Assembly: GCA_963920685.1 (NCBI GenBank)
Contig: OY987326.1
Location: 188,249,696 to 188,313,695 of the forward strand
DNA length: 64,000 nt
Source of the DNA: Polydrusus tereticollis
Lineage: Eukaryota > Arthropoda > Insecta > Coleoptera > Curculionidae
Direction: 5' to 3'
Shown here one piece after another: positions 34,317-44,750 of this stretch (position 1 is the first letter of the stretch; the number at the start of each line of letters is the position of its first letter). The translations under genes were made by a program, and so were the position numbers. The notes under the pieces are model-generated. The model was not told the origin of the DNA and made no database searches. It saw only the letters and a program-made list of their open reading frames with translations.

Positions 34317-34484
34317 TATGCATCAGGCATAGGTATAAATTGAATTTGTACCTGGTCCGGCTCTACTCGAAAAGGTTTTAAAATTTGGGATTTCCTTATT
34401 TATTTTATGGTCAAAGGGATAATGAGGGTTTTATTGCAGTCTAAAGATCAACGATATAATTCTACAAATACTATACTTTACAGT

Positions 34485-35033
34485 ATTTTTTATTTTGTCA
34501 CAATTTTAAAACATGTTGATCAGCACCAATCCAAATACAAGTAGATATTATTATGACAAAGACACTAAATAAATGATTGTTATGCGCTTTATATCGAAAG
34601 TAATTTCTACCTTTTTTCCGGTATTGTAGCTCTGAGGTTAAAAATAAAACAGAAACCTTAGCTAATAATATATGTATACATTTTTGTCCGAAATCCGACC
34701 AAGTATACCATACATATTTAATATCCAGGACCCAACTGCTTCCACTAAAAGGCCATTCTTCGCGACATGTAACCCGCGACCACGGTCGAAATTTTAGGTA
34801 CAGGGTCTCCTCATAATATATTAACATCCCTTCTATAGCATTTATTTGATAGATAATAAAAGAAGTTTAACCATAAAAATTGTATGTTTTTATTTAAATG
34901 TTTATATTCCGTTTTCAGAAGAAACATTTGAATATCGTACATGTCAAATTGTTATGCAACTATCATTTTTTTTTAATGGGACACCTTACAGGATCTATAT
35001 TTTTCTAGAAATATTTTTTTGATTCAAAAAATA
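34485..35033. other. No recognised gene; one orphan ORF
   Basis: A 109-codon minus-strand ORF (34827-34498) contains EEWPFSGSSWVLDIKYVWYT and a hydrophobic stretch near its end. I recognise no family and see no splice or start context. It overlaps no repeat I can name. It may be an exon remnant or chance. The rest is AT-rich. Confidence 0.3.
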
Positions 35034-35334
35034 CCGGGTGTTTCATAATTGAATGCTGATCCTTCAGCGTCTTAATCCTAGGATGATTTTAAGACAAAAA
35101 GTGCATATCAATATACACTCACCGACATAAAACTCGGGACAACCAAAATTTAGATCAAATTTAATGTACTTTTTCTTTCATAGTCCGATTTCAATCTTTT
35201 TTTTTTCAAAATGTAGATAATTGTTTAGGTTTTTTTAATTAATTTTATTCAACCTTACACTTTTTGATCAAGTCTATTTTAAATTGAAACATTAAAGTAG
35301 GGGTTTTAAAAGTTAGTACCTCGTGTTACCTCCT

Positions 35335-36253
35335 CTAGCTCTTATAACAGCTACTAAACGTCGATTTATTCATTAGGTTTTGAATATCCTCTTGTGGAAT
35401 AGCACCCCATTCTTCTTCCAGAGCATTTCGGAGCTGTTGAAGAGTGAATAACTGTCCTCGGCGTTTCCTGATTCGTCTACCTAACATGTCCCATACATGT
35501 TCTATCGGATTAATGTCAGGACTACGAGCGGGCCAGCGTATAACGTTTATTCCAACCTCTTCTAAATATTGGGCCACTATTCTGGCAGTATGTGGACGGG
35601 CATTCTCATGCATGAAAAGGAATTCGTTACCGATAAATTGTGCAAAAACAACAACATGTTCTTCCAGAATTTCTTCAATGTACCTTCGGACAGTTACAGT
35701 TCCCCTGTCAAAAAAAAACAAGTTTTGTTCGAGCGTCAAATAAAATACCGCCCTACACCATAATTAATCCACCACCAAAGCTTACCCTATCGCTAAAATT
35801 ACATTGCCTCCACTCTTGAAGGTTCCAGTTAATGTGGTCTTGCGAAAAAAGAAGTCTATTAACTCAATGCTGTCTGAGGAGCTCTGGTCCAGTTGCCGGT
35901 CTTCTGGCCCGTAAATTGACTTCATTAAGTCTTCTTCTTACTGTTATTTCATTGACAGCAACTTGACGAACTCTTTGGAGTTCATTTCTTATCACTACTG
36001 CACTGGTATGCCGATCTCTTAAACTCTTAAAACTGAGACTCTAATGAAGCGATCATCAAGGGCGGAAGTAGCACGATTTCTTCCAGATCCAGGTCTTCTA
36101 CCATAACTTCCAGTCTCACGAAACTTTGCAACGGCTCTTTCCACGCTAGATTTTCTAAAACCTAGCATATCCGCCACTTTTGTATAGGTATAACCAACAT
36201 TAATTGTCATGAAGAGCAACGGCTCTAGCTGAATCTTCGGATGACAAAGGCAT
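35335..36253 (-). pseudogene. Tc1-like transposase, frameshifted
   Basis: Start ATG at 36251-36253 (MPLSSEDSARAVALHDN). A helix-turn-helix follows, GYTYTKVADMLGFRKSSVER, then the GRPR-like linker (GRRPGSGRNRATSALDDRF). A middle part is in other frames (VRQVAVNEITVRRRLNE, then HINWNLQEW). The C-terminal ORF at 35739-35335 contains the second aspartate region (FMHENARPHTARIVAQYLEE, with glutamate in place of the usual aspartate) and the DD34E glutamate block WPARSPDINPIEHVWDMLGR. Frame changes near 36020 and 35745 and the D-to-E change at a catalytic position mark it as dead. Confidence 0.85.
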
Positions 36254-36660
36254 CGTGAAATAAAAAAATAAATTCGGAATTCACTCACGGAACGTTTTAA
36301 ATGCTCGAAATGTCTGATGAAACTGTTTGACAAATGCAGAATACGTTTCCAAGGAAACCTAAACATTCCAAAAAAATCAACGGTGCTTTCAATAATTTTT
36401 GCAAAAAGTGTAATGTTTATTTCAAAAATTCATATCTCTATCTAAAACCGATAACGATAGAAGAATAAAACAGCAAAATGTTAAAAATGAATCAAACTAT
36501 GTAGAAAAGTATATCCAGTGTAGTTTACATTGCAAAATTACTCTACAGAGTGTTACAAACTTAAGAGAAAAAACATACTTTTTTGTTTTCCTGTATATTT
36601 CAACATGTAACTGTATTTTTGAAAATTAAATAAAATTAATTAAAACCGAAACAATTATCT

Positions 36661-36868
36661 ACATAGTAGAGGAAATGACACGTGTTGTTTCAACCCTTGC
36701 GGATCATTATCAAAGGCGTATAAGAATTTAGAATAGAAAATTCTAGAATTTATTATTGTCTTATATTATGCCTTTGATAATGATCCGCAAGGGTTGAAAC
36801 ACGTGTCAGGAAACTGAATTAAATTGTGAGATATAACAAGTACGACTCTAATTTCCTCTACTATGTAA
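36661..36868. repeat. 208-bp hairpin element inside the Tc1 copy
   Basis: Outer repeats TACATAGTAGAGGAAAT and ATTTCCTCTACTATGTA enclose a second inverted pair GACACGTGTTGTTTCAACCC ... GGGTTGAAACACGTGTC with CTTGCGGATCATTATCAAAG mirrored. It has two nested inverted repeats and no ORF. It probably inserted at TA within the right end of the Tc1 element. Confidence 0.65.
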
Positions 36869-37025
36869 TATCCATTTCACCAAGCATGTAGCCCATCACA
36901 TATCAATTATAAATTATCTATATTTTGGAAAAAGAAGATTGAAATCGGACTGTGGAAGAAGAGGTTATCATACATTAAATTTGATCTAAATTTTGGTTGT
37001 CCCGAATTTTAAGTCGGTGAGTGTA

Positions 37026-37480
37026 GATCTGCAGTCGCTATAAATTTGTGATACATTGCGTTGAAAATTCGAACAAAAATGATTTTTCATTTATATTTTT
37101 GAGGTTGCTTTAGATATCATTCTGCATTTTAGTAGGTAGCAACAAAGTATATAACACATTATTTTAATAAAAAAAAATATTTGTGCTACTACTATGAATG
37201 GCGTCCGCGCTAACATTAATATTTTTTACAGAAAAAAATGATACGCCAATGTTTTTCTTCAAAATAAGTAATATTTTATAAATTGCACTTTATCACTTAT
37301 CAAAAACGGTCTCTAGACTTTTCTTCGTGTGACCAGCGGTTCTCGATTAAAAAAATAAATTCCATTTGTTTGCATTAGCGTGCATGAATTGCGGACCAAA
37401 AACCATAAACAATATTCAGATATTGAAATGTGTTTTTAATGGCCCATGAAAGACGAAAGGGCCATTTGACCTACTCGATA
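37026..37480. other. AT-rich, no gene recognised
   Basis: About 450 bp between the Tc1 element and the next MITE. It may continue the sequence at 35034-35113, which starts CCGGGTGTTTCATAATTGAA like a mariner terminus, but I found no matching opposite end. Confidence 0.4.
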
Positions 37481-37494
37481 ATTGGCAAACATTT

Positions 37495-38108
37495 ATGCTC
37501 CATTCCACAATAATTCGTTGATTTCCCGACCGCAATAAAATTTAAACCTAGCCATAAATAAGTGCCTTTTGAAGGGGTACAGGTTCTGATTACCTACTAA
37601 TTTTAATAGTTTAGGTTAGCTGTTTTCAACAAAACAAATATAAAATAATAGGTAAGTATCTTTATTTTAATCATGTAATTAAATAGGTATTAATATTTAT
37701 ACAAAAAAACTAATCTACAATATTATAATAGCATCTATGCCTAAACTAATATAGTGACGATAGTGATAGTGAAACAGAGCTAAATATAGAGTAGGTTAAG
37801 TTAAATATTGTATTATTATAATATTGTAGATTAGTATTTTTGTATAAATATTAATAGCTATTTAATTACATGATAAAAATAAAGATACTTACCTATTATT
37901 TTATATTTGTTGTTTTGTTGAAAATAGCTAACCTAAACTATTGAAATTAGTAGGTAATCAGGACCTGTACCCTTTCAAAAGGTCCGGTGCCCACCTACAC
38001 AATAGATATTTGTCAGGCAAGTTATTTATGGTTGAGATTACGACTGAGGGTTGTCATTTAAATTTTATTGCGGTCGAGAAATCAACGAATAATTGTGGAA
38101 TGAAGCAT
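37495..38108. mobile_element. Palindromic MITE apparently derived from the 439-codon DDE element
   Basis: Arms of about 265 bp run from ATGCTCCATTCCACAATAAT (left) to its near-complement ATTATTGTGGAATGAAGCAT (right), around an 80-bp centre (about 37735-37810). The centre reads GATAGTGATAGTGAAACAGA and GCTAAATAT. This resembles the 3' end of the intact DDE gene (GATAGTGATAGTGATACAGA and GTTAAATTTTGAA on its coding strand), and the outer repeats share CAATAATTCGTTGA-like sequence with that element's termini. Confidence 0.6.
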
Positions 38109-38225
38109 ACCTTTATTATCATTACATTTACTCTATTAGTACCTAATCTACCTGAATGAATATTTAAATGTAATACAATTGGAGCAATACTTTATTATTT
38201 TACTGAATGTCTTTGCGCCAGCATC

Positions 38226-39570
38226 AAGTAAATATGTCGGTGTTACAGTGTTCGAGTGATCGAGGGAAACCTTTATTATTGTTCGAAAATGCAAAATTTT
38301 CTTTCAAGAAAACATTGAAGAGTGGTGTGAAGTTTTGGACGTGTACCTTGAAAAACTCTACTGCTAAAAATGTCACGGTTCGAGAAGAGAGCGTTACTTC
38401 AAGGAGTGTAGGAGTCACAACCATACAGTGGATATTAAAAAAATCGATCGACAAGTGATTTCGAATAGTATTAAATGTAAGCAGCAGAAGATTTGTCGGA
38501 AAAACCTTCAAAAGATTTTACATTCAGCTTTCAGACACAATAGGTACACGGGATATGTTAACCATCACAGCAAGAACTGCATAGGAAATAATATTTACTG
38601 CCAAAAGCGTAAAAAGCAACCACGATTACCGAAAAGCCTAAGTGAAACAATAGTCGTTATGGATAGAACCGACATATTATGGAATATGGAAAGTGGTTTT
38701 TATTCGAAAACAATTTAGAGAAGAAAATTGTTGTGTTTTCTACAGGAACTATCATTATGCAATGGATGACACGTTTTTCTACTGTGTCAAATATTTTCTG
38801 CAATTATTCACAATTCATATTGAGCAAAATGGTCATTACATTCCTATAGTGTTTTGCTTGCTTCCAGACAAAAAGAATGCACGTATAAATGTCTGTTTGC
38901 TCTACTCAGCGAAAGATGCAATAAAATTAATTTGCAACTTAAACCTAAACTAGTGACAGCAGACTTTGAACAAGCTATGCATAGCTCAGTGATTGCGACG
39001 TGGAGTTAATTAAAAATAATTGGATGCCGATTTCACTTGGGACAAGCCTGGTTTAAAAAACTGCAAAGCATTGATTTAACGAAGGAATACAAAGATGAGA
39101 GTAGTATAATAGGGAAATGGTTACAATATATTTTTGGATTACCTTTCTTGAATCCAAGTAAGGTAGGAGATTGCTTCTCATTTGATTTGATTGAAGATAT
39201 GCCGAACGATGAACGTGTCAGCGTATTCGCTGATTACTTGGTAAATTTGTATATAGGTGAAGATGCAAGGTTCCCTCTAGAAATGTGGACTGAAATGACA
39301 GACAGCATACAGAGAACAACGAATGCTTGCGAAAGTTTCCATTGGAAATTTAACGAAAGTTTTCATTCTTTTTAACCAACAATATTTAACTTTTTAAACA
39401 TATTAATACAGTTTTAAATAGATACGATTATTAAACTTCGATGTGTCTCCGAGAAACCTAGAATACGCGATACTAAAGTGAGAAAGCGACAAGATTTTTT
39501 AACCACTAAAATTTGTGAATATCAACGTAAAGAAATTACTAGATATAATTACGTAAAATGTTTGTTATAT
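38226..39570 (+). pseudogene. MULE-type transposase with FLYWCH-like N-terminus, decayed
   Basis: Plus-strand pieces come in order. A FLYWCH-like zinc-binding part at 38260-38440 has SFKKTLKSGVKFWTCT and, after a frame change, a SHNHTVDI block. A linker follows to 38690. A DDE-domain start is at about 38760 (YAMDDTFFYCVKYFLQLF, then HYIPIVFCLLPDKKN). The region around 38990-39050 (MPISLGTSL / MGQAWFKKLQ) stands in the position of the conserved CxxH-Gxx motif. The later part is 39060-39375 (IGKWLQYIFGLPFLNPSKVG, then TTNACESFHWKFNESF), and the tail IKLRCVSEKP runs to 39570. At least four frame changes and several stops. MULE transposases move DNA by cut-and-paste with 8-9 bp duplications; no terminal repeats were found here. 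Confidence 0.75.
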
Positions 39571-39724
39571 ATGTATAAAATAAACAATAAATAAATTTTG
39601 GCTTTAGTACATTATTAACATCTTTATACATATTTCCTACCCCATATATTGTAAATAATATTGTACAGTTGTTGTTTAATAAACGTATTAAAAATTAATT
39701 TCTGTAAGAACCCATAATTTTCTT

Positions 39725-39984
39725 ATTTTCCCGAACGATGGATTGGCCGACGAGATCCAACGAGATCTCCAGATTTAACCCCTTTAGATTTTTTTGGTGT
39801 GGTTAAGTCTAAGGTATATGTTAACCGATCAAACAATATTAAAGGCTTAAAGAACAGAATAGGAGGCGAAATAGGATTGATAGAACCTCACGTTGTTAAT
39901 AACGTTCTGCAAGAATTTGAAGATCATCTCGGGTACTCCCAGACTGTTGGTGGAGGTCATTTCCAACATTTGATAAAGTGACTT
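39725..39984 (+). pseudogene. Mariner transposase, C-terminal fragment
   Basis: The plus strand begins ERWIGRRDPTRSPDLTPLDF (third catalytic aspartate), then in a new frame KSKVYVNRSNNIKGLKNRIG and VVNNVLQEFEDHLGYSQTVG, ending HFQHLIK. A mariner-like terminus (GGGACAACCTGTA) follows at about 40117. The upstream three quarters of the gene are missing. Confidence 0.75.
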
Positions 39985-40131
39985 TTAGTTTCCTTAAATT
40001 TTCTTTTATTTTCGCTAATAAATAATGTGTTGTTGTTTTAAGTTAAAACGCAGTTTTCTCGCAAACAGCTGAATTTAAGTATATGACATATTTCATGATA
40101 TGTTTCATGTTTTTGGGACAACCTGTATACA

Positions 40132-40498
40132 TGAAATTAGCTTCAAAAAATGCGCAACAAAAATAAGAAATTGACGGGTTTGAGCGTTTTTTCGAAAAAA
40201 AAACACATGCATTTTAAATGAATTTGTTCCAACTTTTACGTTCTCACTGTATACAGGGTATTTTGTTTAAAATATCGAAGTTGCTACAACTTTCTAGTGA
40301 AAGCGACAACATCGCATTGTCGAAAATATTTTAGCTGAGTAGGGCATGTCACGTTTACTGGTTCCATTAAAAAACATTAAATATAGCATTTTCAATATTC
40401 AAATGTTTTTTTCTAAGAACGGAATATAAAAATTCATATGATTATTTCCCTCATATATAAAAAATCTCATAAGAAGTGTGGTCTTTCGCAAGAATTAC
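40132..40498. other. AT-rich; mariner-like terminus at about 40246
   Basis: TATACAGGGTATTTTGTTTA at 40243-40262 looks like one mariner end, but I could not pair it with another. No coding sequence. Confidence 0.35.
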
Positions 40499-40597
40499 AG
40501 CGATCATTCCACAGTAGAAGCGATAATTCCACAGTAGAAGCGATAATTCCACAGTAGAAGCGATAATTCCACAGTAGAAGCGATAATCCCCCAGTAG
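40499..40597 (+). repeat. 20-bp tandem repeat, about 5 units
   Basis: Unit GCGATAATTCCACAGTAGAA, the first copy with C for A (GATCATT) and the last breaking into AATCCCCCAGTAG. No spacers, so this is a minisatellite and not a CRISPR. Confidence 0.85.
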
Positions 40598-40791
40598 GTA
40601 GCTATCAATCATAATCAAGTTTTACAAAATCACATTGTAAATTATTCTAATTGTACTTTTAGCGGAAACACATTTTATTCCTAATTTTAAGTATATTTTT
40701 AATTAATTTGTTACTTATTACGTAATTTATTGTACAATAATGTTTTTTTTTTTTTAATATGAAATACATTTTTCGGGAAATATTCCACCGA

Positions 40792-41017
40792 ATACCACTC
40801 GTGCATCAAAAATAACCAGATAATTCTGCTTTCAAGCGTGTTGTAGTATTGTAACTGCATTCGGTTATTTTCATTTTTGATTAAATCTCGAAAAAGCCCT
40901 CCTTCTTTGAAGTCGGGCTTTTTCGGATTTAATCAAAAATGAAAATAAACTCATTCAGTTACAATACAACACGCTTTTAATCAGAATTATCGGTAATTTT
41001 GATGCACTAGTGGTATT
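40792..41017. mobile_element. Palindromic MITE, about 225 bp
   Basis: Arms of about 105 bp: TTCATTTTTGATTAAATC and GGATTTAATCAAAAATGAA, GTATTGTAACTG and CAGTTACAATAC, GCATCAAAA and TTTTGATGC, around the loop TCCTTCTTTGAAGTC with GGGCTTTTTCG next to it. Outer ends read ATACCACT and AGTGGTAT. The Gypsy element inserted immediately to the right. Confidence 0.75.
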
Positions 41018-41033
41018 ATACCCGATAACATAC

Positions 41034-41712
41034 TGTTGTGGATCTAGCCACGAGCGTTGTGACTAAATTCACAAGAACCTTAAGTTTTAAACTAAGAAAT
41101 AAAACTAACTCTTTTATACGAAGAAAAAGAAAACACTTTCGTTTATTTGTAAGAAATACGATTTTAAAATATTTTGGGAGCACAAGTTGTTCTTACAAAT
41201 GTTCAGAAGTAACCTGCCTTCTCAAATTTCTAAGAGCTAACCTAAGGACTAATTTGGGCGTGCCTTTGAAAATGGGCGGTCTTAAATCAACTCAAAGCAA
41301 ATCAAATAAAGCTTTCTTGTTATTTAGCAAGAATATGTTTTTAACAAAGAGTGATAAAGCCCATTTGCAAAGTTTACAATGTGATACAATAAACTAATTT
41401 AATAAAATGAGTAATTTCTCTAAAATGGAAAGTTTTGTTATGGTTAAATATTTCGATACCTGGCGTCTATCATAGAAATTAGTCTGTTCTGTTTGAAAAG
41501 GTTTTTAAATAAACAGTAATTAAAATTTAGAAGAAATAATAATAAACTTACAATAGAAGGGTCTGTCGCCGTTTTACTATCGTCTGGTATAATATCTAAG
41601 ATAATTAGGTATCTATAAAAATAAGGTTGAATGACGTATTCTTACTAAAAATAAAGTATCGTACCTATACATATAAACTTATATACACATGTGGAAACAT
41701 AGGGTTACAACA
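41034..41712 (-). repeat. 3' LTR of the Gypsy element
   Basis: 679 bp, same sequence as 49594-50272 by eye. A 119-codon ORF inside it is an accident of the LTR sequence and is repeated in the other LTR. Confidence 0.95.
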
Positions 41713-41723
41713 CCTCCCACCTT
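41713..41723 (-). promoter_or_regulatory. Polypurine tract
   Basis: AAGGTGGGAGG on the minus strand directly upstream of the 3' LTR, in the position of the plus-strand primer site of LTR retroelements. Confidence 0.75.
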
Positions 41724-41973
41724 AATGAGAGATTTTATGTAATCTAAATGGAGTAAAATCTCAAAACTTGACTTAAATACAATAATGAAATTTAAACTAA
41801 ATTATTTCGTTAATAACCCTAATAATATGGTTCTTGACTAAGCTACATGTTGATAAGATCAATAAAGCTATTTAAATTAATATACCTAGTTACTCGTTAC
41901 TAATTTAATGCACTTAAAAATAAATGGCGATATATAAAATCAGTATTTTTATCCTATATAGATATTATACATT

Positions 41974-43986
41974 TTAAATTTGTTTGGTTGGTCGCCTCGT
42001 GGGTGTATAACCAATGCTTTTACGTGGATGAACTTGTAAAGCAATACTTTCTTCCTCTGAATCGTCAGCATTGTTTATATTCTCCGAGGTTCTATTTCTA
42101 TGAACATAACGTGTTACATATCTATCGTCGGCGAAAGATGGTTCTACATTTTGATTGACTCTAATGCAAAAATTTGGTATTATGCCACAACATGAATTTT
42201 TATTTTTTGGACAGCAACATTTTTTATATATCTTATAAACTATAAACAAAACAGTAATTATTGCTAAAATATATGCTAGAGTTGAAGTAAAAGTTGTGTA
42301 ATGAGAAATTTCTTTCTTTTTTTGAATGTTATCTGCCAGCCTTTCTATGTCGTCCAGCTTATGACTAGCAATATTTAATTCTGGTATGTGTTTACTTAAG
42401 ATTTTATAGTTTTCACTTAACAAAATTTCAGAAAAATTCATTTGGTTTGTTTTACCTTTTTCACAACACTCATCACTTATATCAACTGATGGAACAATTT
42501 CACTATACATCTCGGACTGATATGTGTTGTCGTGGGGCACCAACATTGCCGATGGACTGTAGGCCTTACATTGTTTCGCTAGTGTGACGCTACCACAATT
42601 TTTTAACATTAAATCTATCGGTTTATTTTTATTTACACAAGAAATAGTTAAAGTTTCTGTTTGAGGTACTGCAAATAACCAAGTGTTGCTTGTTAATAAT
42701 TGAATAAAAATTCCTCTATCTGACATAACAATGCGTTTATCGCAATTTTCTGGTATTTTACTTGTACCTTGTAACAATTTTATCTCACAATTGTCTACGA
42801 GATGGGCAAGAGATACAGGTTTTTGTTGCTTACAAATAATTTTATTTTCTAGTAATTTAAGACAAGAAGTGTATTCGATATCTGAAATTTGTATAAACTG
42901 TTGTTTGCTTTCGTCAATTGCTATAAATTTAGATGAAGGGTGGATCAAAATAAATTCGTTTAATGCTATTAGTTTGGGAAATGGTGTTATTTTATATAAG
43001 TAAAATAATTGTGTTTCTACTAGTGGTATATTTATAATATATACTAAACGTTTATTTTCAAAGAAAACTTGTAACTCAACTATATTTAGGAACATATTTG
43101 CATTTGCTAAATCTAAAGGTGCGGGGAATTCCAGCCCATGAGGTAGAGATTCAGTTACTTGTCTTAATTCTTTTGTTAATTGAACATGTGTGATAATAGC
43201 AGGGTGTAGTATACCTTTCTTTGAAACAAGGATTGCGTTAGTGAGTGACATAATTTCTAGTTGTAATTGATTTAGGATTATATTTGTTACTACTACATGA
43301 TCTTCCAATACTGTTTTTAACGTTAAGAATTGTATATCTTTTTGGTTTTTGTTTAATTGTTTACCAATTTTTTCTATATTGCCCTTTAGGATGCTTTCAT
43401 TAAAGTCTAAGGTGCCTATGGTATTGTTAAAATTCACTAGGGTGGATTGTACTATTTTTGTTTGTTCTTTTAATAGATGAAGTACCGAGGATTCATCTTT
43501 TGAAAATTCCGAAATTTTTTGGTCGTAATACTTTGCGTCGTCACTATCTAGAACTCCAAATAAAACTTTTGTAGCTTTACCTATTATATCAAACCATCCT
43601 CTTTTGTTTCTAGCAACAATTTTATGCCCTATTAGCTCATGCAAAACTTGTAATTCTCTATCAATTTTTTGTAGACTATACTTAGAGTGTTTTATAAAAG
43701 ATTCACATATGTAATAGTGATATTGTGCATTTTCGTGGCCGCACAAATCTAAGGTTTTCCTATAATAATTATTTAAGCTTAAAAACTTATCGCTAAGATT
43801 ATCTATATTTACAAAAGTTATTATTTTCCACTTGTTGTTGTAAAGCCGCATTTCTCCCAATTTCTCAAAATGGATGCCAGGGTTGTGGTCATAGTACGTT
43901 ACGTTAAACTCAGGTTGAGCCATCGTTAAAACGAAAATATTAATGAAAAGGACAAATCTGAAAAGAGAAAAAGTATTGTTAGACAT
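41974..43986 (-). CDS. env: Env-like membrane glycoprotein of the Gypsy element
   Basis: An intact frame of 670 codons. Residues about 5-22 form a hydrophobic signal peptide. The basic motif RNKR at 126-129 is a furin-type cleavage site, followed by a hydrophobic glycine-rich segment (from residue 130) like the fusion peptide of insect errantivirus Env and baculovirus F proteins. Helical and cysteine-bearing ectodomain segments follow. One transmembrane segment is near 566-587, then a cysteine cluster and an 80-residue cytoplasmic tail. Family members are type I membrane fusion proteins thought to have come from baculovirus F-like genes. The gene lies downstream of pol in its own frame and is probably expressed from a spliced RNA, although I did not pin the splice sites. 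Whether it is functional cannot be told from the sequence. Confidence 0.9.
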   Translation of the reverse strand: MSNNTFSLFRFVLFINIFVLTMAQPEFNVTYYDHNPGIHFEKLGEMRLYNNKWKIITFVNIDNLSDKFLSLNNYYRKTLDLCGHENAQYHYYICESFIKHSKYSLQKIDRELQVLHELIGHKIVARNKRGWFDIIGKATKVLFGVLDSDDAKYYDQKISEFSKDESSVLHLLKEQTKIVQSTLVNFNNTIGTLDFNESILKGNIEKIGKQLNKNQKDIQFLTLKTVLEDHVVVTNIILNQLQLEIMSLTNAILVSKKGILHPAIITHVQLTKELRQVTESLPHGLEFPAPLDLANANMFLNIVELQVFFENKRLVYIINIPLVETQLFYLYKITPFPKLIALNEFILIHPSSKFIAIDESKQQFIQISDIEYTSCLKLLENKIICKQQKPVSLAHLVDNCEIKLLQGTSKIPENCDKRIVMSDRGIFIQLLTSNTWLFAVPQTETLTISCVNKNKPIDLMLKNCGSVTLAKQCKAYSPSAMLVPHDNTYQSEMYSEIVPSVDISDECCEKGKTNQMNFSEILLSENYKILSKHIPELNIASHKLDDIERLADNIQKKKEISHYTTFTSTLAYILAIITVLFIVYKIYKKCCCPKNKNSCCGIIPNFCIRVNQNVEPSFADDRYVTRYVHRNRTSENINNADDSEEESIALQVHPRKSIGYTPTRRPTKQI

Positions 43987-44045
43987 TTTTTTTTTTTTTA
44001 TTTTTTTTTATCTTGTTTTATAAAAATATATTTTTTTTTTTTTTT

Positions 44046-44750
44046 TTAGTCATAAAAGTGCTTTAATCTGTTTGCATGAATTGTTTGTTTATTTTTTCCT
44101 TTTTGAATAACATAATTTAGGTCAGAAATTTTATCTGAAATTATATATGGTCCTATCCATAATGAGGAAAGTTTTTTACTTCTGCCTCTACGGACAGACT
44201 CATCATATAGTAGTACCTTATCTCCTATTGTGAAATTTCTGGGAAAACTATGTTTGTCGTAATTATTTTTTGAAATATGTTTACTGTGAAGTAAATTTTC
44301 TCTGGCAATTTGCCTGGAATACTGCATTTTTTGTTTTAGATTTTCTATAAAGTCATCATATGTATAAGACATTTTTAAAGGTTGATTAATTGACGTTGGT
44401 AAAGTAGGACTAAAACCGAATAAAAGTTCAAAAGGTGAAAATTTTGTGGCTGTGTGTGTAGTTGTATTATAGGTAAATGTAGCAAATGGAATCCAGTTAT
44501 CCCAATCTTGTTGCGTATCTGATATGAAATGTCGCAAATATTCCTCCAAAACCCTATGAGACCTCTCTAATGCCCCATTTGATTCTGGATGATAACTAGT
44601 TGTTTGAATTTTTTTTATTTTTAGCATTTTACACATATTTTTAAAAAGTTCACTTAAAAAATTTGTTCCTTGATCGGTAATTAATATTTCCGGTATTCCA
44701 TAGAGACAAATTATATTTTTTACAAAATGATCTGCTACAGTAAGTGATTC
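44046..44750 (-). pseudogene. pol: Pol of the Gypsy element, integrase C-terminal part
   Basis: A frame continuing from the integrase core. ITDQGTNFLSELFKN, with the second catalytic aspartate, lies at about 44690-44640. Then YHPESNGALERSHRVLEEYL with the catalytic glutamate, the WIPFATFTYNT block, and a C-terminal GDKVLLYDE and WIGPYIISDKI region typical of Gypsy integrases. It is separated from the preceding pol segment by a frame change near 44750. Confidence 0.9.

Larger units (their letters stand above)
31916..34484 (-). mobile_element. Tc1/mariner-superfamily element with an intact 439-codon transposase
   Basis: Degenerate inverted repeats lie at both sides. GATACGTATAATATTTGCAG with GAATTATACCGTTGA (about 31921-31955) matches the complement of 34441-34485 (GTATTTGTAGAATTATATCGTTGA when complemented). 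Similarity fades after about 60 bp. The transposase (32244-33563) is on the minus strand. A 667-bp MITE (33650-34316) has inserted between the transposase start and the right repeat. The exact ends and the target duplication could not be fixed by eye. Confidence 0.6.
35116..37023 (-). mobile_element. Tc1-like transposon
   Basis: TA-flanked ends (35114-35115; 37024-37025) read CACTCACCGACATAAAACTC (left) and, complemented, CACTCACCGACTTAAAATTC (right), followed by GGGACAACCAAAATTTAGAT. Repeats run about 150 bp with small differences. A broken Tc1 transposase (minus) lies inside, and a 208-bp hairpin sits near the right repeat at 36661-36868. Confidence 0.85.

Noticed and set aside
34498..34827. 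109-codon ORF as a host gene
   Set aside because: No recognisable domain, no splice or promoter context; kept only as an orphan ORF within an unassigned stretch.
36661..36868. Hammerhead ribozyme in the TTGATAATGATCC...GAAACACGTG stretch
   Set aside because: Stem II with a GCAA loop and GAAAC look right, but the first core box (TTGATAA) does not match CTGANGA.
40499..40597. CRISPR array
   Set aside because: Units are head to tail with no spacers, and the genome is eukaryotic.
41038..41397. 119-codon ORF as a gene (also as part of a 141-codon ORF at 49532-49957)
   Set aside because: It lies wholly in the LTR and is duplicated only because the LTR is; it crosses the LTR border on the right and has no recognisable domain.
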